Part shown: piece by piece, positions 61,821 to 64,000 of the stretch
Position numbering within the stretch: position 1 is the first letter of the stretch
How the letters are laid out: every line of letters begins with the position of its first letter
Source: [Clostridium] hylemonae DSM 15053
Lineage (GTDB): Bacteria > Bacillota > Clostridia > Lachnospirales > Lachnospiraceae
Length of the DNA: 64,000 nt
Reading direction: 5' to 3'
NCBI RefSeq assembly: GCF_008281175.1
Contig: NZ_CP036524.1
Coordinates: 2,852,001 to 2,916,000, forward strand
Notes under the pieces: model-generated
The model's input: the letters and a program-made list of their open reading frames with translations, nothing else
What the model was told of the DNA's origin: nothing
Databases searched by the model: none
Program-made: the position numbers and the translations under genes

Positions 61821-62969
61821 TTATAATGCTTTCCTGTAAAGTTCTTCCACATCCTTCACAGTCGTCTGTCTCGGATTCGCCAGTATATTCCCGCTCTTCA
61901 TGGCATCTTTTGCCATGGCCGGAATCGTCTCTTCCTTCACTCCTACTTCTGACAGTGATTTCGGGATTCCCAGATCTGCGTTCAATTTTATGACCTCTTC
62001 TACGAGCATCTCCGGCTCAAATCTTTCTGCGTTCCCGCTGCTCTCACGGATATAGTTATATATCACTTCATAACGCCCCTTATCCGCAAGCGCGTTGTAC
62101 CGGAGGACGGTCGGCAGAAGGATGGAATTGGCCACACCGTGTGCAACATGAAAGTATGCGCTTACCGGGTGGCTCATGGCATGCACATTGCCAAGTTTCG
62201 CCCACGCAAATGCGATCCCCGCAAAATTACATCCCGCCATCATCGCACAGGCCGCATCTTCATCCTTCCGGTTCGCCACAAACCGCCGGATATTACGGCC
62301 GATCAACTCCATTGCCTTTTCAGCCATCGCATCTGAAAATGGGGTGGCTTTTACAGATATATACGCTTCAATCGCATGGATCAGAGCATCAACCCCGCAG
62401 GAAGCGGCGATAGACGCAGGCGCTGTCATTATGAGTTCCGGATCCAGCACTGCATATTTCGGAAGAATCTCATAACTGATCACGGACAGCTTATAATTCC
62501 TCGATTCATCCGTGATCACAGAAGAAGCCGTCACCTCGCTCCCTGTTCCCGCCGTTGTAGGTATGGCGATCATCGGCACGATCGGTCCCGGGACCGTATC
62601 AAATCCTTCGTAATCCGTAATATCTCCGCCGTAATTTACAAGCACCCCGACAGCCTTTGCCACATCCATGGAACTCCCGCCGCCAAGAGCAACGACACTG
62701 GTCGCCTTGCACTCTTTATAAAGAGCCGCAGCGTCATTTACGATATCCACTGTCGGATTCGGTATTACATCCAGATACGTGGTACATTTGATACCTCCGT
62801 CTAAAATAATGTCCTGAATCTTCTTTACTACGCCAATGCTTCCCAGTCCGCGGTCAGAAACAAGCAGAACATTGTCCGACTTGTTCTTTTTCAGTATTTC
62901 CGGAAGCTTCTTTAAACTCCCTATCCCAAACTCTATATTCTGCGGAATTTTAAAACTATAATCTTTCAT
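61821..62969 (-). CDS. Iron-containing (type III) alcohol dehydrogenase
   Basis: A 382-residue NAD(P)H-dependent dehydrogenase. The N-terminal dinucleotide domain has ALGGGSSMDVAKA and IPTTAGTGSEVT. Metal ligands are D and H in GVDALIHAIEAYIS and two His in GNVHAMSHPVSAYFHVAHG. I start at the ATG at 62967-62969 with AAGGAGG upstream; the open frame extends to 63059 but would overlap sucD. Neighbouring SucCD-type genes suggest reduction of an aldehyde derived from an acyl-CoA (for example 4-hydroxybutyrate dehydrogenase activity), which is inference. Confidence 0.92.
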   Translation of the reverse strand: MKDYSFKIPQNIEFGIGSLKKLPEILKKNKSDNVLLVSDRGLGSIGVVKKIQDIILDGGIKCTTYLDVIPNPTVDIVNDAAALYKECKATSVVALGGGSSMDVAKAVGVLVNYGGDITDYEGFDTVPGPIVPMIAIPTTAGTGSEVTASSVITDESRNYKLSVISYEILPKYAVLDPELIMTAPASIAASCGVDALIHAIEAYISVKATPFSDAMAEKAMELIGRNIRRFVANRKDEDAACAMMAGCNFAGIAFAWAKLGNVHAMSHPVSAYFHVAHGVANSILLPTVLRYNALADKGRYEVIYNYIRESSGNAERFEPEMLVEEVIKLNADLGIPKSLSEVGVKEETIPAMAKDAMKSGNILANPRQTTVKDVEELYRKAL

Positions 62970-62997
62970 CACACTTATCCTCCTTAACCATGCGCGA

Positions 62998-63918
62998 TCA
63001 TCCGTCGATCTGCGGTTCCAGCGACTGCAGCCTGCCCCCGGTGCGCCTGTTATATTCATCCATAAACTCTACGATCTTGCCAAGCGTAGGGCAAATCACG
63101 GCTCCCGCATCCTCAAGGGCAGCGATCTTTGACCGCACCGTTCCCATCCCCCCGCTCACTATCGCTCCCGCATGCCCCATACGCTTATTTTCAGGTGCGT
63201 ACATCCCTGCGATATAGGCACATACCGGCTTTTTAAGGTTTAATTCTTTGATCTTGGCCGCGGCCATCTCTTCACTCGTACCACCGATCTCTCCGATAAT
63301 GACGATCGCGTCCGTCTCATCGTCCTGTGCAAAATATTCGATCACATCCGCGTGGTCCATACCGACTACAGCGTCGCCGCCGATACCTACGCACGTAGAG
63401 AGTCCGAATCCTTTGAATGTCAGATTGGACGCCGTCTCATGTGTGAGCGTACCGCTGCGGGATATGATTCCGATATGCCCTTTACCATAAATATAGTCGG
63501 GCATGATCCCAAGCTTTGACTTACCGGGAGAGATAACACCGATCGTATTGGGACCTACCACCTGTGCGTCAAGCGCTTTTGCCTTGTGTACGATCTGGAG
63601 CGCGTCCATGACCGGAACAAATTCCGTGATGACGGCAAGCAGCCGGATCCCTTCATCCAGCGCCTGAAATGCCGCATCCCGCACGAACTGCTTCGGGACA
63701 AGGAGCATAGCCGCACGGATCTCCGGGAATACGGCACGGGCGTCAGCTACGGTCTCGAATACCGGAACGCCCTCAACAGACTGGCCGCCCTTTCCGGGAG
63801 CTACGCCTGCAAGGAGCCTCGCTTTACTCTCCAGTGTACGTTTACAGTGGATACGCCCCTGCTTTCCCGTGATACCGATAATCAGCATAGCGGTATCCTG
63901 ATCAATTAATATACTCAT
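62998..63918 (-). CDS. sucD: Succinate/malate-CoA ligase alpha subunit-like protein
   Basis: A 306-residue CoA ligase alpha subunit. The N-terminal CoA-binding fold has GITGKQGRIH and VAPGKGGQSVEGVPVF. The phospho-histidine loop is RMGHAGAIVSGG. Where SucD usually has PNCPGVI, this has PNTIGVI, losing the conserved CP pair near the CoA thiol, so the acid substrate may differ from succinate. The start is preceded by AAGGAGG and overlaps the upstream beta-subunit-like reading frame by 17 bases. Acts with a beta subunit encoded at the window edge. Confidence 0.88.
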   Translation of the reverse strand: MSILIDQDTAMLIIGITGKQGRIHCKRTLESKARLLAGVAPGKGGQSVEGVPVFETVADARAVFPEIRAAMLLVPKQFVRDAAFQALDEGIRLLAVITEFVPVMDALQIVHKAKALDAQVVGPNTIGVISPGKSKLGIMPDYIYGKGHIGIISRSGTLTHETASNLTFKGFGLSTCVGIGGDAVVGMDHADVIEYFAQDDETDAIVIIGEIGGTSEEMAAAKIKELNLKKPVCAYIAGMYAPENKRMGHAGAIVSGGMGTVRSKIAALEDAGAVICPTLGKIVEFMDEYNRRTGGRLQSLEPQIDG

Positions 63919-64000
63919 TCTGCCTCGCCTCCTTCACCTTGAGAAGTGTCTGTACCGCCTCATCTGTTGTGCCGTACTTTGTCTGAGGAAAACCAAGCTT
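63902..64000 (-). CDS. sucC: Probable succinate-CoA ligase beta subunit, C-terminal fragment (5' cut by window edge)
   Basis: A frame open from the window edge gives 32 residues ending with TDEAVQTLLKVKEARQNEYIN and stops inside the sucD start region. Its position directly before sucD and an EEAV-type helix near the C-terminus fit a CoA ligase beta subunit. The fragment is too short for a firm assignment. Confidence 0.5.
   Translation of the reverse strand, partial: KLGFPQTKYGTTDEAVQTLLKVKEARQNEYIN

Overview
The window is one contiguous stretch of a low-to-mid GC Firmicutes chromosome, most likely a gut Lachnospiraceae (Clostridia). Support comes from the conserved operon murE-priA-def-fmt-(yugP)-rsmB-rlmN-stp-prkC-rsgA-rpe-thiN, from DUF5721 and DUF4358 proteins that I associate with Lachnospiraceae, from two CIRCE operators, from a Firmicutes-type LexA box, and from strong AGGAGG ribosome binding sites. 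The species cannot be fixed from the sequence alone. I saw no rRNA, tRNA, CRISPR array, insertion sequence, prophage or integrase.

Layout. 1-2.6 kb: the end of a LysR-type regulator and a soluble hybrid histidine kinase. 2.6-10.6 kb: a MerR-headed accessory operon reading leftward, with a kynurenine-formamidase-like cyclase, an APC permease, a kynureninase-like PLP enzyme and two CocE/NonD hydrolases. It carries two near-identical MerR-type promoters with long spacers. 10.6-12.3 kb: an ECF sigma factor and its zinc-finger anti-sigma factor, with a candidate autoregulatory ECF promoter. 12.3-28.8 kb: one long leftward housekeeping operon or operon chain (cell wall, primosome, protein N-terminus processing, rRNA modification, PrkC/Stp signalling, ribosome GTPase, thiamine pyrophosphate, YchF, Lgt, tandem Nudix). 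28.9-31.1 kb: pepT and a YitT membrane protein. 31.3-35.3 kb: dinB under a LexA-type promoter and clpB under CIRCE. 35.3-39.4 kb: a tandem-wHTH GntR regulator and a second soluble hybrid kinase. 39.4-41.6 kb: a membrane-anchored C39-like peptidase and a D-2-hydroxyacid dehydrogenase, separated by an unexplained hairpin-rich gap. 41.6-44.6 kb: a K+ channel, an LspA-like protein, a small coiled-coil protein and a subtilase. 44.6-54.0 kb: a roughly 9.3 kb operon starting with a surface O-acylation module (SGNH, DUF4358, MBOAT, DHHW) and running into rluF-ligA-clpX and a CPA2 antiporter. 54.1-56.9 kb: DUF5721 and htpG under a perfect CIRCE. 56.9-61.1 kb: an ABC exporter pair with a huge coiled-coil permease. 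61.2-64 kb: a GNAT acetyltransferase, an iron alcohol dehydrogenase and a SucCD-like acyl-CoA ligase cut by the window edge.

The most interesting accessory unit is the MerR/kynurenine-type operon. It couples uptake, deformylation and C-C cleavage of a kynurenine-like compound with two S15-family hydrolases, one of which has lost the nucleophile serine. Both promoter regions share the same unusual 20-bp-spacer MerR operator, so the MerR protein probably controls the whole locus. No tryptophan dioxygenase is present, which fits an anaerobe scavenging a host- or diet-derived substrate; that substrate is inference.
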